54,045 nt of DNA from an uncultured Christensenella sp. (GTDB lineage: Bacteria > Bacillota > Clostridia > Christensenellales > Borkfalkiaceae). Both the position numbers and the translations under genes were made by a program. Under the pieces are notes generated by a model. It did no database searches and had not been told where the DNA came from. It saw only the letters and a program-made list of their open reading frames with translations. Positions 1 to 7,319 of this stretch are shown here, piece by piece. Where the stretch lies: contig CAJUGP010000011.1 in assembly GCA_910586365.1 (NCBI GenBank), forward strand, positions 1-54,045, read 5' to 3'. Each line of letters begins with the position of its first letter. Within the stretch, counting starts at the first letter, position 1.

Positions 1-12
1 CTTTCGCTTGCG

Positions 13-66
13 AAGTATAGTGCGCTATACTTTATAAAAAATTATAAAGATAAATTAAAGTTTATC
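13..66. repeat. Three consecutive AT-rich inverted repeats
   Basis: Three short inverted repeats lie almost end to end: AAGTATAG/CTATACTT (13-32), CTTTATAA/TTATAAAG (30-49) and GATAAA/TTTATC (49-66). They sit downstream of the minus-strand gene ending at 91. They may act as its transcription end or mRNA 3' stabiliser, but no clear U-run follows the stems. The rest of 1-90 holds nothing recognisable. Confidence 0.4.
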
Positions 67-90
67 GTAACAGCATTGAAAAAATAAGGG

Positions 91-480
91 CTATAAAATA
101 CGCCATTTCATTTTTTTCGCTATTACATACGAGTCATTTCTCTCTAAATTATGCAAATTGATTTTATCGTCCGACCAGACTATAAAATTTTTATCATTAA
201 AAACAACGCAAGCCTCTAAAATATCACCACAGGTTTCCGTTATCTTCCATTCCGAAATGTTCTCAAATACCATTTCTAAAACAGCATCGTAAATGCTCGT
301 TATCAAAACACGAATTTTTAATTGTGTCAGTTCGGGATTAAATTCATAAGCATCATCGGAAATTTTAATGCCGTTATTTCGGTACTCTACTGAAATAATA
401 TATCCGTCGTGCAAAGCATTCGTTTTTTCGATAAATGTATTGATGTCGGCAAGATTTTTGATTGGGAAATAATTGTCCAT
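91..480 (-). CDS. Hypothetical protein, low-GC orphan
   Basis: Encodes 129 residues with no signal peptide or membrane segment, so it is probably cytosolic. It is rich in Ile, Asn, Asp and Phe and looks like a small alpha/beta protein. The pattern is an N-terminal helix, an LHDGYI stretch, several beta strands and a C-terminal YVIAKKMKWRIL. This overall look recalls small immunity-type proteins of polymorphic toxin systems, but that is only an impression and no toxin gene is visible. The start ATG (478-480) has an AGAGG ribosome binding site, and a consensus promoter lies upstream. The base composition is visibly more AT-rich than every other gene here, which suggests recent acquisition. Function unknown. 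Confidence 0.75.
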   Translation of the reverse strand: MDNYFPIKNLADINTFIEKTNALHDGYIISVEYRNNGIKISDDAYEFNPELTQLKIRVLITSIYDAVLEMVFENISEWKITETCGDILEACVVFNDKNFIVWSDDKINLHNLERNDSYVIAKKMKWRIL

Positions 481-539
481 TTTCTACCTCTACGCTAATT
501 TTATAGTTGCAATTTGCTAAATTACTTTTTAGTATTTTC

Positions 540-568
540 ATTATAGCATAATCGCACTAAAAAAGCAA
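540..568 (-). promoter_or_regulatory. Sigma-A promoter of the 91-480 gene
   Basis: Read on the minus strand: -35 TTGCTT (568-563), a 17-bp spacer and -10 TATAAT (545-540). The -35 box lies inside the 3' arm of the terminator of the preceding minus-strand operon. Confidence 0.75.
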
Positions 569-591
569 GGACTGAATATCATCCTTGCTTT
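558..591 (-). terminator. Terminator of the DUF421-DUF4363 operon
   Basis: The inverted repeat AAGCAAGGA (563-571) / TCCTTGCTT (582-590) is followed on the minus strand by six T residues (564-559). It lies just downstream of the minus-strand gene ending at 625. Confidence 0.8.
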
Positions 592-624
592 CTATGAAAT
601 ACACTCTTATCCGGCTGTTTTTTC

Positions 625-1002
625 TTAAAAAATGTTTTCGAGGTGGGGCAGGTACGTCCCCGGCAGGCATTCCGTTAAGTGCGACATGATGCCGACTTTC
701 GCAAGCGCGAGCGAATATTCGCCTTCGGTTACGAGGCGCACCGTTTCCGACATATAGTCGTCGATCCGCGATACGTCGTTGTGCGGAATCCACACGTGCA
801 GGCGTTTTTTCCGTTCTTCCCAAGAAGTCTGAACGGCTTTCGCGTCTTCGCCGTTCGCCGTTTCTTCCTCTAATTTTCGGGTGAGCGCGGTTAGCTCTTC
901 CTGAAATTCGTTAAAGTTGTTTTTCAGAATCGCCCATTCGCAGAGCGCGCCGCAGGCAAGCAGCAGCGCCGCAACGCAAATGCAAATTAACGATTTTACC
1001 AT
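625..1002 (-). CDS. DUF4363-type membrane-anchored protein
   Basis: A 125-residue protein with one N-terminal hydrophobic segment (about residues 3-23), then a charged helical domain (about 30-110) outside or at the membrane. The size, the single anchor and the position after a DUF421 gene match the DUF4363 family, which commonly accompanies YetF-type DUF421 proteins in Firmicutes; its biochemical role is unknown. It overlaps the upstream gene by 7 bases: its ATG (1002-1000) contains the preceding TAA, and its GGAGG ribosome binding site lies within the last codons of that gene. The two are therefore almost certainly translationally coupled. A terminator follows. Confidence 0.8.
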   Translation of the reverse strand: MVKSLICICVAALLLACGALCEWAILKNNFNEFQEELTALTRKLEEETANGEDAKAVQTSWEERKKRLHVWIPHNDVSRIDDYMSETVRLVTEGEYSLALAKVGIMSHLTECLPGTYLPHLENIF

Positions 1003-1685
1003 GTTTTTCCTCCGGGGTATTCCACGTTGAGCGTGCGGAATTTTTCACCCTTTACCTGTAAATACAGCTTGCCCGTTCCGTCGGCGGTGAGCACGAGCAC
1101 GTCTTTGGTTTTTTTCACGTTGTTTTCTTTTAAGATTGCATCGAAAAAGCTTTGCTCCAATCCCGTGATTTCAAGATTTTTCTTGTCGTATTTGCCGTTG
1201 TCGATCATGACGATGGGCAAAGAGGGCTGCATGCTCTCGTAATCCTCTTTGGGAAGCGCGGAAAACGTGCCGTTCGCCTCGTAGAGCGCGTAATCGATGC
1301 AGTCGAGCGAAAAATATCCCGCCGAACGCAGCGACTCGATGAGGTCGGAAACGTCGAGATTGTTGCGTTTGAGCTGATAGTCGTCGATGCCGTTTTTGTT
1401 GATCACGACGCTCGGCTTTCCGCTGATCAGCGATTTGGTCGGCTTGAATTTGAGATCCATAAGTGTCATCAGCTCGTGCAGCACGTAGATCGTGACGACC
1501 GAAATGATGCCGTATAAAAGAGGGATGGAGCTGTCTGCCATGGGAATGCAGGCGAGTTCCGCGATGAGCAGCGTTATAACAAGCTCGAAGGGCTGCATTT
1601 CGCCGATTTGGCGTTTGCCCATGAGCCGCATGATGATAAGGAGCACGATAAAAATAATTGCCGTGCGGATCATGACGAGTACCAT
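996..1685 (-). CDS. DUF421 (YetF-like) membrane protein
   Basis: About 229 residues. Three hydrophobic segments occupy roughly the first 90 residues and include the family's MRLMGKRQIGEMQPFELV stretch. Two small soluble alpha/beta domains follow, the first containing GKPSVVINKNG. This is the layout of the DUF421/YetF family, inner-membrane proteins of uncertain role that some studies link to spore or envelope maintenance. The longer reading frame to 1814 would add a non-family, highly basic extension overlapping the divergent riboswitch region, so I prefer 1685; 1673 (MIRT...) is equally plausible. No strong ribosome binding site is visible for either. First gene of a coupled pair with the DUF4363 gene. 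Confidence 0.85.
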   Translation of the reverse strand: MVLVMIRTAIIFIVLLIIMRLMGKRQIGEMQPFELVITLLIAELACIPMADSSIPLLYGIISVVTIYVLHELMTLMDLKFKPTKSLISGKPSVVINKNGIDDYQLKRNNLDVSDLIESLRSAGYFSLDCIDYALYEANGTFSALPKEDYESMQPSLPIVMIDNGKYDKKNLEITGLEQSFFDAILKENNVKKTKDVLVLTADGTGKLYLQVKGEKFRTLNVEYPGGKTW

Positions 1686-1727
1686 AAAAAAAGAATGTGA
1701 AATATTTTGAAAATTATGTTGAATTTC

Positions 1728-1756
1728 TTGCTTTCTTTGCCGTTTTCGGTTATAAT
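1728..1756 (+). promoter_or_regulatory. Sigma-A promoter of the folate riboswitch transcript
   Basis: -35 TTGCTT (1728-1733), 17-bp spacer and -10 TATAAT (1751-1756). The expected start near 1763 coincides with the 5' end of the THF riboswitch. Confidence 0.85.
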
Positions 1757-1763
1757 AAAAAAC

Positions 1764-1873
1764 GAAGAGTAGCCAAGGCGCGTTAAGTGTTGCGAAACGG
1801 GACGTTGTTCGCAAACGAAAGAGCGGGAAAATTTTTGCATTCCGCGCTCTGCGGTGCCGCGGCGCGTCCGCTC
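1764..1873 (+). ncRNA. Tetrahydrofolate (THF) riboswitch aptamer
   Basis: The conserved blocks of the clostridial THF riboswitch appear in order: GAGTAG (1767-1772), GCGTTAAGTG (1780-1789), the GGGACGTTGT bulge (1799-1808), ACGAA (1814-1818), a variable stem-loop (GAGCG/CGCTC around 1821-1849), GCGGTG (1851-1856) and GCGTCCGCTC (1864-1873). The class senses reduced folates and usually switches folate uptake or synthesis genes off. Here it precedes an ECF S component, which identifies that gene's likely substrate. The call rests on recognising the consensus; a covariance-model search would settle it. Confidence 0.93.
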
Positions 1874-1908
1874 GATTTGCGCTTGTGCACGGCGCACACT
1901 TTTTGCGG

Positions 1909-1933
1909 ACCTCTCAGCTTCGGGAGGTTTTTT
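1909..1933 (+). terminator. Riboswitch expression platform: terminator that also masks the Shine-Dalgarno
   Basis: ACCTCTC (1909-1915) pairs with GGGAGGT (1922-1928), followed by TTTTTT (1928-1933). The 3' arm is itself the GGGAGG ribosome binding site of the ATG at 1937, so the folded form can stop both transcription and translation. A possible competing pairing joins GTCCGC (1866-1871, 3' end of the aptamer) with GCGGAC (1905-1910), which overlaps the base of the terminator. Ligand binding would free GCGGAC and favour the off state. Confidence 0.8.
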
Positions 1934-1936
1934 ATT

Positions 1937-2599
1937 ATGTCTCAAACAGTGGAAAAACGGAATTTTCCGTTTTGGCAGCGTTTGCTCTTTTCGGAAATGC
2001 TGCTCGAAAAAACGCGCGCAAAGCGCATCGCCTACATCGGACTCATGACGGCGCTTTGCATCATTGCCAACATGTTTTTGGAAATGAAATTTGCCGACGT
2101 GCAGTTCTCCGTAACTATCTTTATTTCGATGCTGACGGGAATGATGATCGGTCCTTTGTACGGGTTCTGCGCCGTCTTTTTAGGCGATTTGATCGGATTT
2201 ATCTACAACAGCTGGGGTTTTATGTACATGCCCTGGGTCGGGCTGTCGGTTGCGTTCATGGCGCTTTTTGCGGGCTTGATCGTAAACGGCGTCAAACTGC
2301 CGATAAAGGGCGGGCTGTATATCAAGCTCGCGCTTGCCTGTTTGGTTTCCTTTCTCGTTTGCAGCGTCGGGATCAACAGTACGGGATTTTACTTTTACAA
2401 CAAGGCTTCGGGATTTTCCGCGGCAGTCGTCGAATACGTCGAAACGCGGTTCGGCACGGGAGTGAGTTATTTCGGTTACTGCTGTTACCGCTTGTTCTTC
2501 AAAGGGCAGATCTTCAACAGCATTTTCAATTATGTTCTTATTTTTCTTGCCGTGCCCGTGCTCAACGCGGTAAAACCGCTCGGCGTGAACATAAAATAA
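1937..2599 (+). CDS. folT: ECF transporter S component, folate-type (FolT-like)
   Basis: A 220-residue membrane protein with about six hydrophobic segments. It has the N-terminal basic-then-Ala/Leu helix and the MLTGMMIGPLYGFCAVFLGD segment typical of the S (substrate-binding) subunits of energy-coupling factor transporters. These work with shared EcfA/EcfA'/EcfT subunits, which are not in this window. Folate specificity is inferred from the THF riboswitch directly upstream; sequence alone would not fix the vitamin. The start at 1937 was chosen because GGGAGG lies 10 bases before it and the family begins near here; the frame extends back to 1787 through the riboswitch and is not coding there. 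A perfect terminator hairpin follows the gene. Confidence 0.87.
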   Translation: MSQTVEKRNFPFWQRLLFSEMLLEKTRAKRIAYIGLMTALCIIANMFLEMKFADVQFSVTIFISMLTGMMIGPLYGFCAVFLGDLIGFIYNSWGFMYMPWVGLSVAFMALFAGLIVNGVKLPIKGGLYIKLALACLVSFLVCSVGINSTGFYFYNKASGFSAAVVEYVETRFGTGVSYFGYCCYRLFFKGQIFNSIFNYVLIFLAVPVLNAVKPLGVNIK

Positions 2600-2621
2600 A
2601 AGAAATTCGAGAAAACATTGT

Positions 2622-2652
2622 ACAAGTCAACCGCTTGCGGTTGACTTGTTTT
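2622..2652 (+). terminator. Terminator of folT
   Basis: A perfect 12-bp stem, ACAAGTCAACCG/CGGTTGACTTGT, with a CTTG loop (2622-2649), followed by T residues to 2652. The 3' arm contains the -35 box of the lgt promoter. Confidence 0.85.
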
Positions 2653-2669
2653 CGCTTTCGGGTTATAAT
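2641..2669 (+). promoter_or_regulatory. Sigma-A promoter of lgt
   Basis: -35 TTGACT (2641-2646), 17-bp spacer and -10 TATAAT (2664-2669). It overlaps the 3' arm of the folT terminator. Confidence 0.85.
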
Positions 2670-2699
2670 AAATGCAAGAAACTGGGAGGAAAGCGGGCA

Positions 2700-3824
2700 A
2701 TGCTCACAAATCTGTTAAATCCTTTGTTCGGCATCGCGGACGACAGGGGGATTTACATTTTCGGATTGGAAATATATTATTACGCGTTCTGCATTGTCGG
2801 GGCGATGATCGCGGCGGCGCTGTTATCCGCGCTTTTGATGAAGCGCAGGAATATGTCGACCGATTTCGTGTTCACGATCTTTCTTGTGTGCATTCCGACG
2901 GCGATTATCGGCGCAAGGCTCTTTTCGGTGCTCACCGACGGGAGCGGCATTCAAAACTTTTTTGCGTTCCGCGACGGCGGTCTTTCGATCACGGGCGGCG
3001 TGATCGGGGGCGTGCTTGCGGGGCTGCTCGTCTGCAAGATCCGCAAAATGGAATTTTTACGCGTGGCGGACTGCATCGTGCTCAATATTCTCTTCGCCAT
3101 GATGATCGGGCGGTGGGGTAATTTCTTCAACGCCGAGGTATACGGCGGCGAAGTGACGAATCCTGCTTTGCAATGGTTTCCCTTTGCCGTGCCCGTCAGT
3201 CCCAATCCGGATCTGCACGGTATCGGATCGTTTTCCGATCCGAATGCCGTTTGGCATTACGCATTTTTCTTTTACGAGGGTTGCATCAATCTGATCGGCT
3301 GGGCGATTTTGTTTACGTTTACCTGGTTTCGGAAGAAAAAACCCAACGGTATCCCCACGTTTTTGACTTTCGTATGGTTCGGCGTGGTGCGCATGATCAT
3401 GGAACCGCTGCGCGATCCTTCGTATATTCTGAACGCGCACGGCGTGCCTTGGTCGTTTGTGTTCGCCGTTTTGATTTGGTCGGGCGGACTTGCGGCGATC
3501 TTGATTCTGCTGCTCGTCAATCACTATAAAGAGGGGGCGTTGATCGGCAGCGTGAGGGGCGATCCGTGCGGCATTAGCAATTACATGACGCCGTACAAAG
3601 ACGATAAACCTTATTACAGCAAGATCAACATGTTCGGCAAGAAGTATCCGTTCAAGGGAGAGGAGCTGAACGAAATCGTATTGCCGCCGATCGACGGCGA
3701 GTTACGGGAATACGAGTTGCACCGCTTGCCCGAAGGGCAGGAAGACGGTCGGGAAGAAACGCTTTTGTTAAAGGGCGATGAGCTGACGGAAGCACAGCCG
3801 ACCGAGCAGGACAAAGAGGAATAA
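2700..3824 (+). CDS. lgt: Prolipoprotein diacylglyceryl transferase
   Basis: Transfers diacylglycerol from phosphatidylglycerol to the lipobox cysteine of prolipoproteins, the first step of lipoprotein maturation at the membrane. About seven hydrophobic segments span residues 1-285, and the family signature GRWGNFFNAEVYGG is at about 137-150. The conserved GG-x-x-h-HGG loop reads GGLSITGGVIGG, so the position that is His in E. coli is Thr here. The roughly 85-residue C-terminal tail is charged and cytosolic, longer than usual. The start at 2700 has GGGAGGA 9 bases upstream; the frame could begin at 2646 but that lies inside the promoter. It heads a plus-strand run that includes lspA, the next maturation enzyme. 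Confidence 0.95.
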   Translation: MLTNLLNPLFGIADDRGIYIFGLEIYYYAFCIVGAMIAAALLSALLMKRRNMSTDFVFTIFLVCIPTAIIGARLFSVLTDGSGIQNFFAFRDGGLSITGGVIGGVLAGLLVCKIRKMEFLRVADCIVLNILFAMMIGRWGNFFNAEVYGGEVTNPALQWFPFAVPVSPNPDLHGIGSFSDPNAVWHYAFFFYEGCINLIGWAILFTFTWFRKKKPNGIPTFLTFVWFGVVRMIMEPLRDPSYILNAHGVPWSFVFAVLIWSGGLAAILILLLVNHYKEGALIGSVRGDPCGISNYMTPYKDDKPYYSKINMFGKKYPFKGEELNEIVLPPIDGELREYELHRLPEGQEDGREETLLLKGDELTEAQPTEQDKEE

Positions 3825-3863
3825 AAACGGCGTCAGCCGCAAATTTACAAAAAAGAAGGCATT

Positions 3864-5285
3864 ATGCGCAATTTATCGCTCCTTACCGACCTCTATCAAA
3901 TGACGATGGGGCAGGGTTATTACAACGAAGGCAAGCACGAACAGACGGCGGTTTTCGACGTGTTTTTCCGCCCGAATAAGCTCATTACCTATTCGGTCGC
4001 CGCGGGCATGGAACAAGCGCTCGACTATCTCGAGCAGCTGCATTTCGAGGAAGAAGAGATCGCCTATTTGCGCTCCCTCGGCATTTTCAACGAAGGGTAT
4101 TTGGATTATCTTAAAAATCTTCGTTTCACGGGTGACGTGTTTTCGGTGCGGGAAGGGGAGATCGTCTTTCCTTACGAACCCATCTTCACCGTGCGCGCGC
4201 CGATGGCGCAGGCGCAGCTCGTGGAAACCGCGCTGCTTACGTTTATCAACCATCAAACCTTGATCGCGAGCAAGTCGGCGAAAATTTGCGCCGCCGCGGG
4301 CGGGGGCGTCATGGAATTCGGCTTGCGGCGCGCGCAGGGCGCGGACGCGGGGATTTACGGCGCGCGCGCCGCGATGATCGGCGGCTGCGTGGGAACGAGC
4401 AACGTTTACGCGGGCAAGCTGTTCAACGTACCCGTATCGGGCACGATGGCGCACAGCTGGGTGATGAATTTTTCAAGCGAGGAAGTGGCGTTCCGCGCGT
4501 ATGCGAAAAGCTTTCCCGATAGCTGTTTGCTGCTTGTCGATACCTACGATACGCTCCGCAGCGGCATGCCGAACGCGATCAAGATATTTCACGAATTGCG
4601 CGCGGCGGGGCACAAGCCCCTCGGAATCCGCATCGATTCGGGCGACTTGGCGTATCTTACGAAAAAGGCGCGTAAAATGCTCGACGAGGCGGGATTTCCC
4701 GATACGATCATCTGCGCCTCGGGCGATTTAGACGAGTATTCCATTCGCTCCTTAAAGGAACAGGGCGCGAAAATCAACAGCTGGGGCGTGGGAACAAAGC
4801 TCATCACGAGCGCCGATCTGCCCGCGTTGGGGGGCGTTTACAAGCTTTCCGCCGTTTACGAGAACGGGCGGGAAATTCCCAAGATCAAGCTTTCCGATAC
4901 GACGGAGAAAATCACGAACCCCTCGTTCAAGGAAGTGTACCGTATCTACGACAACAAGACGGGCAAGGCGATCGCCGATTATATCGTCCGTGCAAACGAA
5001 ACGGTGGACGAGAGCAAACCGCTCGAACTCTTCCACCCCACGGAAACGTGGAAACGCATGAGCGTGACCGATTTCACCGCGCGCAAGCTGCGCGTTCAGA
5101 TGATGGAAAAGGGCAAGCGCATGTATCCAGAACGGCCGTTAAGCGAAATTGCCGCCTATTTCAAAAAAGAATACGCTTTGTTTTGGGAAGAGTATACGAG
5201 ACAGGATATGCCGCATATCTATAAAGTGGATTTGTCGCTTGCGCTGTACGAGCTGAAAAAGAAAATGGTGGAAGAATATAAGTGA
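3864..5285 (+). CDS. pncB: Nicotinate phosphoribosyltransferase
   Basis: Makes nicotinate mononucleotide from nicotinate and PRPP with ATP hydrolysis, salvaging the vitamin for NAD synthesis in the cytosol. The 473-residue protein shows the family landmarks in order: LLTDLYQMTMGQGYY at the N-terminus, GTMAHSWVM near 193-201 (phosphorylatable/active-site His), RIDSGDLAYL near 255 and GVGTKLITS near 310. It starts at ATG 3864 after an AGAAGG site. The gap from lgt is 39 bases with no terminator, so co-transcription is likely. Confidence 0.95.
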   Translation: MRNLSLLTDLYQMTMGQGYYNEGKHEQTAVFDVFFRPNKLITYSVAAGMEQALDYLEQLHFEEEEIAYLRSLGIFNEGYLDYLKNLRFTGDVFSVREGEIVFPYEPIFTVRAPMAQAQLVETALLTFINHQTLIASKSAKICAAAGGGVMEFGLRRAQGADAGIYGARAAMIGGCVGTSNVYAGKLFNVPVSGTMAHSWVMNFSSEEVAFRAYAKSFPDSCLLLVDTYDTLRSGMPNAIKIFHELRAAGHKPLGIRIDSGDLAYLTKKARKMLDEAGFPDTIICASGDLDEYSIRSLKEQGAKINSWGVGTKLITSADLPALGGVYKLSAVYENGREIPKIKLSDTTEKITNPSFKEVYRIYDNKTGKAIADYIVRANETVDESKPLELFHPTETWKRMSVTDFTARKLRVQMMEKGKRMYPERPLSEIAAYFKKEYALFWEEYTRQDMPHIYKVDLSLALYELKKKMVEEYK

Positions 5286-5339
5286 CCGCGTGCAAGTATC
5301 TTGAACGGAAGGCGCGGTTTTCGTAAGGTAGGGGTGGAT

Positions 5340-5822
5340 ATGTTCGGTCTTTATACCAAAAAGGACATGCGGCGGCTTGCCGCCCGTTTGAAAGAAGAAT
5401 ATACCGCCGCGCTGAAAACGCAGCGCGACGCCGTGCGCGAGCTGAAAGAGCAGAACCGCACGCTTTCCGCGCGCGTCGCCGAGCTTGAAAACGAGCGGCA
5501 GGAAGTGGCGGGCGCGATGCTGCGCGTCGAACGGGAAGGGGCGCGTCTGAAAAAGGAAAACGAGCACGCAGGCGAAAACGAACGCAGGGAATTTGCCCTG
5601 CTTGCGGAAAAATGCCGTTTGCTTTCCGAGCGGCTGCTCAAAAAATATCCCGACGAAGAGGACAGCGCGGCGTTCGCCGCGTTTAACGACGAGCTTTCCG
5701 CGCGGCTGAGCGGCGCGCAGGAAGAGAGCGGCTTTAACATGGACGACGTGCTTTCGCCCAAACAGCCGCTCGATTTGGGGAAACTGTGCCGCGAACTCGG
5801 CTTGATGGAGGACGAAGAATGA
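5340..5822 (+). CDS. Coiled-coil protein of unknown function
   Basis: About 160 residues. Residues 8-95 are a continuous charged heptad-like helix (many Leu, Glu, Arg and Lys), followed by a shorter acidic C-terminal part ending LGLMEDEE. There is no signal peptide or membrane segment. The start ATG at 5340 follows AGGTAGGGG; the frame extends to a TTG at 5301 but without a good ribosome binding site. Its TGA overlaps the lspA start (ATGA), so it is translationally coupled to lspA. The coiled coil recalls small cell-division or envelope scaffolds such as DivIVA, but the DivIVA N-terminal motif is not evident. Function unknown. Confidence 0.75.
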   Translation: MFGLYTKKDMRRLAARLKEEYTAALKTQRDAVRELKEQNRTLSARVAELENERQEVAGAMLRVEREGARLKKENEHAGENERREFALLAEKCRLLSERLLKKYPDEEDSAAFAAFNDELSARLSGAQEESGFNMDDVLSPKQPLDLGKLCRELGLMEDEE

Positions 5823-6424
5823 AAGGGAAGGGGAAACAAAATTCCCGTAAGACGCTTACTGCGCTTGTCGGCGCGCTCATTGCCTGTTTGCTGCTTTTTA
5901 TCGATCTGATCTCGAAGGTATGGGCGCAAGCTGCGGCGCAGGGGCATACCGACGTCGCGCTGACGGGCTATCTTCTTAACCTCGTGCGGCTCTATTATAC
6001 GCACAATCCCGGCATTGCTTACGGTTTGTTCGGCGGAAACGACGTCGCCATGGTGATCGTGACGGCGCTCACGGTCGTAATGATTTTGGCGATCGCCGCC
6101 GTTTATTTCACGGTGTTCCGTTATAACGCGCCCGTGCGCATTGTGCTGGCGGTAATCGAGGCGGGCGCGATCGGGAATCTGTTGGACAGGCTTATTTTAG
6201 GCTACGTGCGCGACTTTATCGATTTATCGAAGGTCGGGTTCGGCATCGCCAATCTTGCCGATTTTTATATCGTGCTCGGCGCGGTCGCGCTCGTGTTCAT
6301 GCTGCTCTTTATCGGCGAAGACGCGCTGCTGCCCTTAAAGAAAGAATGGCGCGAAAAAGCTAAGGAAAAAGACGCGCTCAAAGCAAAAACCAAAGAGGAC
6401 GGGAATGACTCTTCATCGCTTTGA
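5819..6424 (+). CDS. lspA: Lipoprotein signal peptidase II
   Basis: Aspartic membrane protease that removes the signal peptide of diacylglyceryl-modified prolipoproteins, acting after Lgt. The 201-residue protein has four hydrophobic segments and the two catalytic Asp motifs, GNLLDR (about residues 121-126) and NLADFYIVLG (about 145-154); THNPGIAYGLF is also family-typical. A charged, Lys-rich C-terminal tail of about 30 residues is an extension. The start is the ATG overlapping the preceding stop (ATGA); the reading frame could extend upstream inside the coiled-coil gene but that is unlikely. It overlaps the following pseudouridine synthase gene by 20 bases. Confidence 0.95.
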   Translation: MKGKGKQNSRKTLTALVGALIACLLLFIDLISKVWAQAAAQGHTDVALTGYLLNLVRLYYTHNPGIAYGLFGGNDVAMVIVTALTVVMILAIAAVYFTVFRYNAPVRIVLAVIEAGAIGNLLDRLILGYVRDFIDLSKVGFGIANLADFYIVLGAVALVFMLLFIGEDALLPLKKEWREKAKEKDALKAKTKEDGNDSSSL

Positions 6425-7319
6425 GGTAACAAAAAGCTGCCGCGCCGACGTGTTCGTGAGCGAACAGACGGGGCTGACGCGTTCCCATGCCAAAAAGCTG
6501 TTCGAGGAAGGGCATGTATGCGCCGACGGCGTTCCCCTCAAAGCGGGAGCGGCGCTGAAAACGGGCGTTTTTATCACGGTGGAAATCCCCGACCCCAAGC
6601 CCGTAGAGGCGCAGGCGGAAAATATCGACCTGCAAATCATATACGAGGACGACGATTTTGCCGTGATCGACAAGCCGCAGGGAATGGTGGTGCATGCGGG
6701 CGCGGGGCATGAGAGCGGAACGCTCGTAAACGCCTGTTTGTTCCGCTTGAAGAGTCTGAGCGGGATCGGCGGCGTTCTGCGCCCCGGCATCGTGCACCGT
6801 CTCGATAAAGATACCTCGGGGCTGATCCTCATTGCGAAAAACGACGCGGCGCACCTTTCTCTGTCCGAACAGATCCGCGTAAAAACATGTTCGCGCGAAT
6901 ACCTCGCCCTGCTCGAAGGGGCGGTGAAAACCGATAGCGGCACGATAAACCGTCCGCTCGCAAGGGATAAGAACAATCGGCTGAAATACGCCGTCGCGGA
7001 ATACGGCGAAGGGCGCGACGCCGTGACCGATTATTTCGTGGAAGAACGCTTCCGCGACAACACCCTCGTGCGGTTCAAGCTGCACACGGGCAGAACGCAC
7101 CAAATCCGCGTGCACGCCAAATCCATAGGGCACCCCGTGGTGGGCGATCTGCTGTACGGTTACAAAAAGCAGCGCTTTTCCCTCGAAGGGCAGCTTCTGC
7201 ACGCGTTCCGCCTCGGGCTGAATCATCCGCGCACGGGCGAACGGCTGACGTTCACCGCGCCGCTGCCTTCGTATTTTACGCGCGTTTTGGAAATTCTGCG
7301 GAGGGAAAACAAATCATGA
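6405..7319 (+). CDS. RluA-family rRNA/tRNA pseudouridine synthase
   Basis: Converts specific uridines to pseudouridine, most likely in 23S rRNA (RluD/YlyB-like). Residues about 10-60 form an S4-type RNA-binding domain (LTRSHAKKLFEEGHVCADG). The catalytic domain carries the hallmark HRLDKDTSGLILIAKN with the nucleophilic Asp near residue 133, and a C-terminal GRTHQIRVHAKSIGHPVVGD block. The next-to-lspA position matches the lspA-rluD arrangement widespread in Firmicutes. The start ATG at 6405 lies inside the end of lspA behind AGAGGACGGG. It overlaps pyrR by ATGA. Confidence 0.93.
   Translation: MTLHRFEVTKSCRADVFVSEQTGLTRSHAKKLFEEGHVCADGVPLKAGAALKTGVFITVEIPDPKPVEAQAENIDLQIIYEDDDFAVIDKPQGMVVHAGAGHESGTLVNACLFRLKSLSGIGGVLRPGIVHRLDKDTSGLILIAKNDAAHLSLSEQIRVKTCSREYLALLEGAVKTDSGTINRPLARDKNNRLKYAVAEYGEGRDAVTDYFVEERFRDNTLVRFKLHTGRTHQIRVHAKSIGHPVVGDLLYGYKKQRFSLEGQLLHAFRLGLNHPRTGERLTFTAPLPSYFTRVLEILRRENKS

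Noticed and set aside
1787..1936. N-terminal extension of the folT frame back to 1787
   Set aside because: The extension is inside the THF riboswitch and terminator; the ribosome binding site and family start point to 1937.
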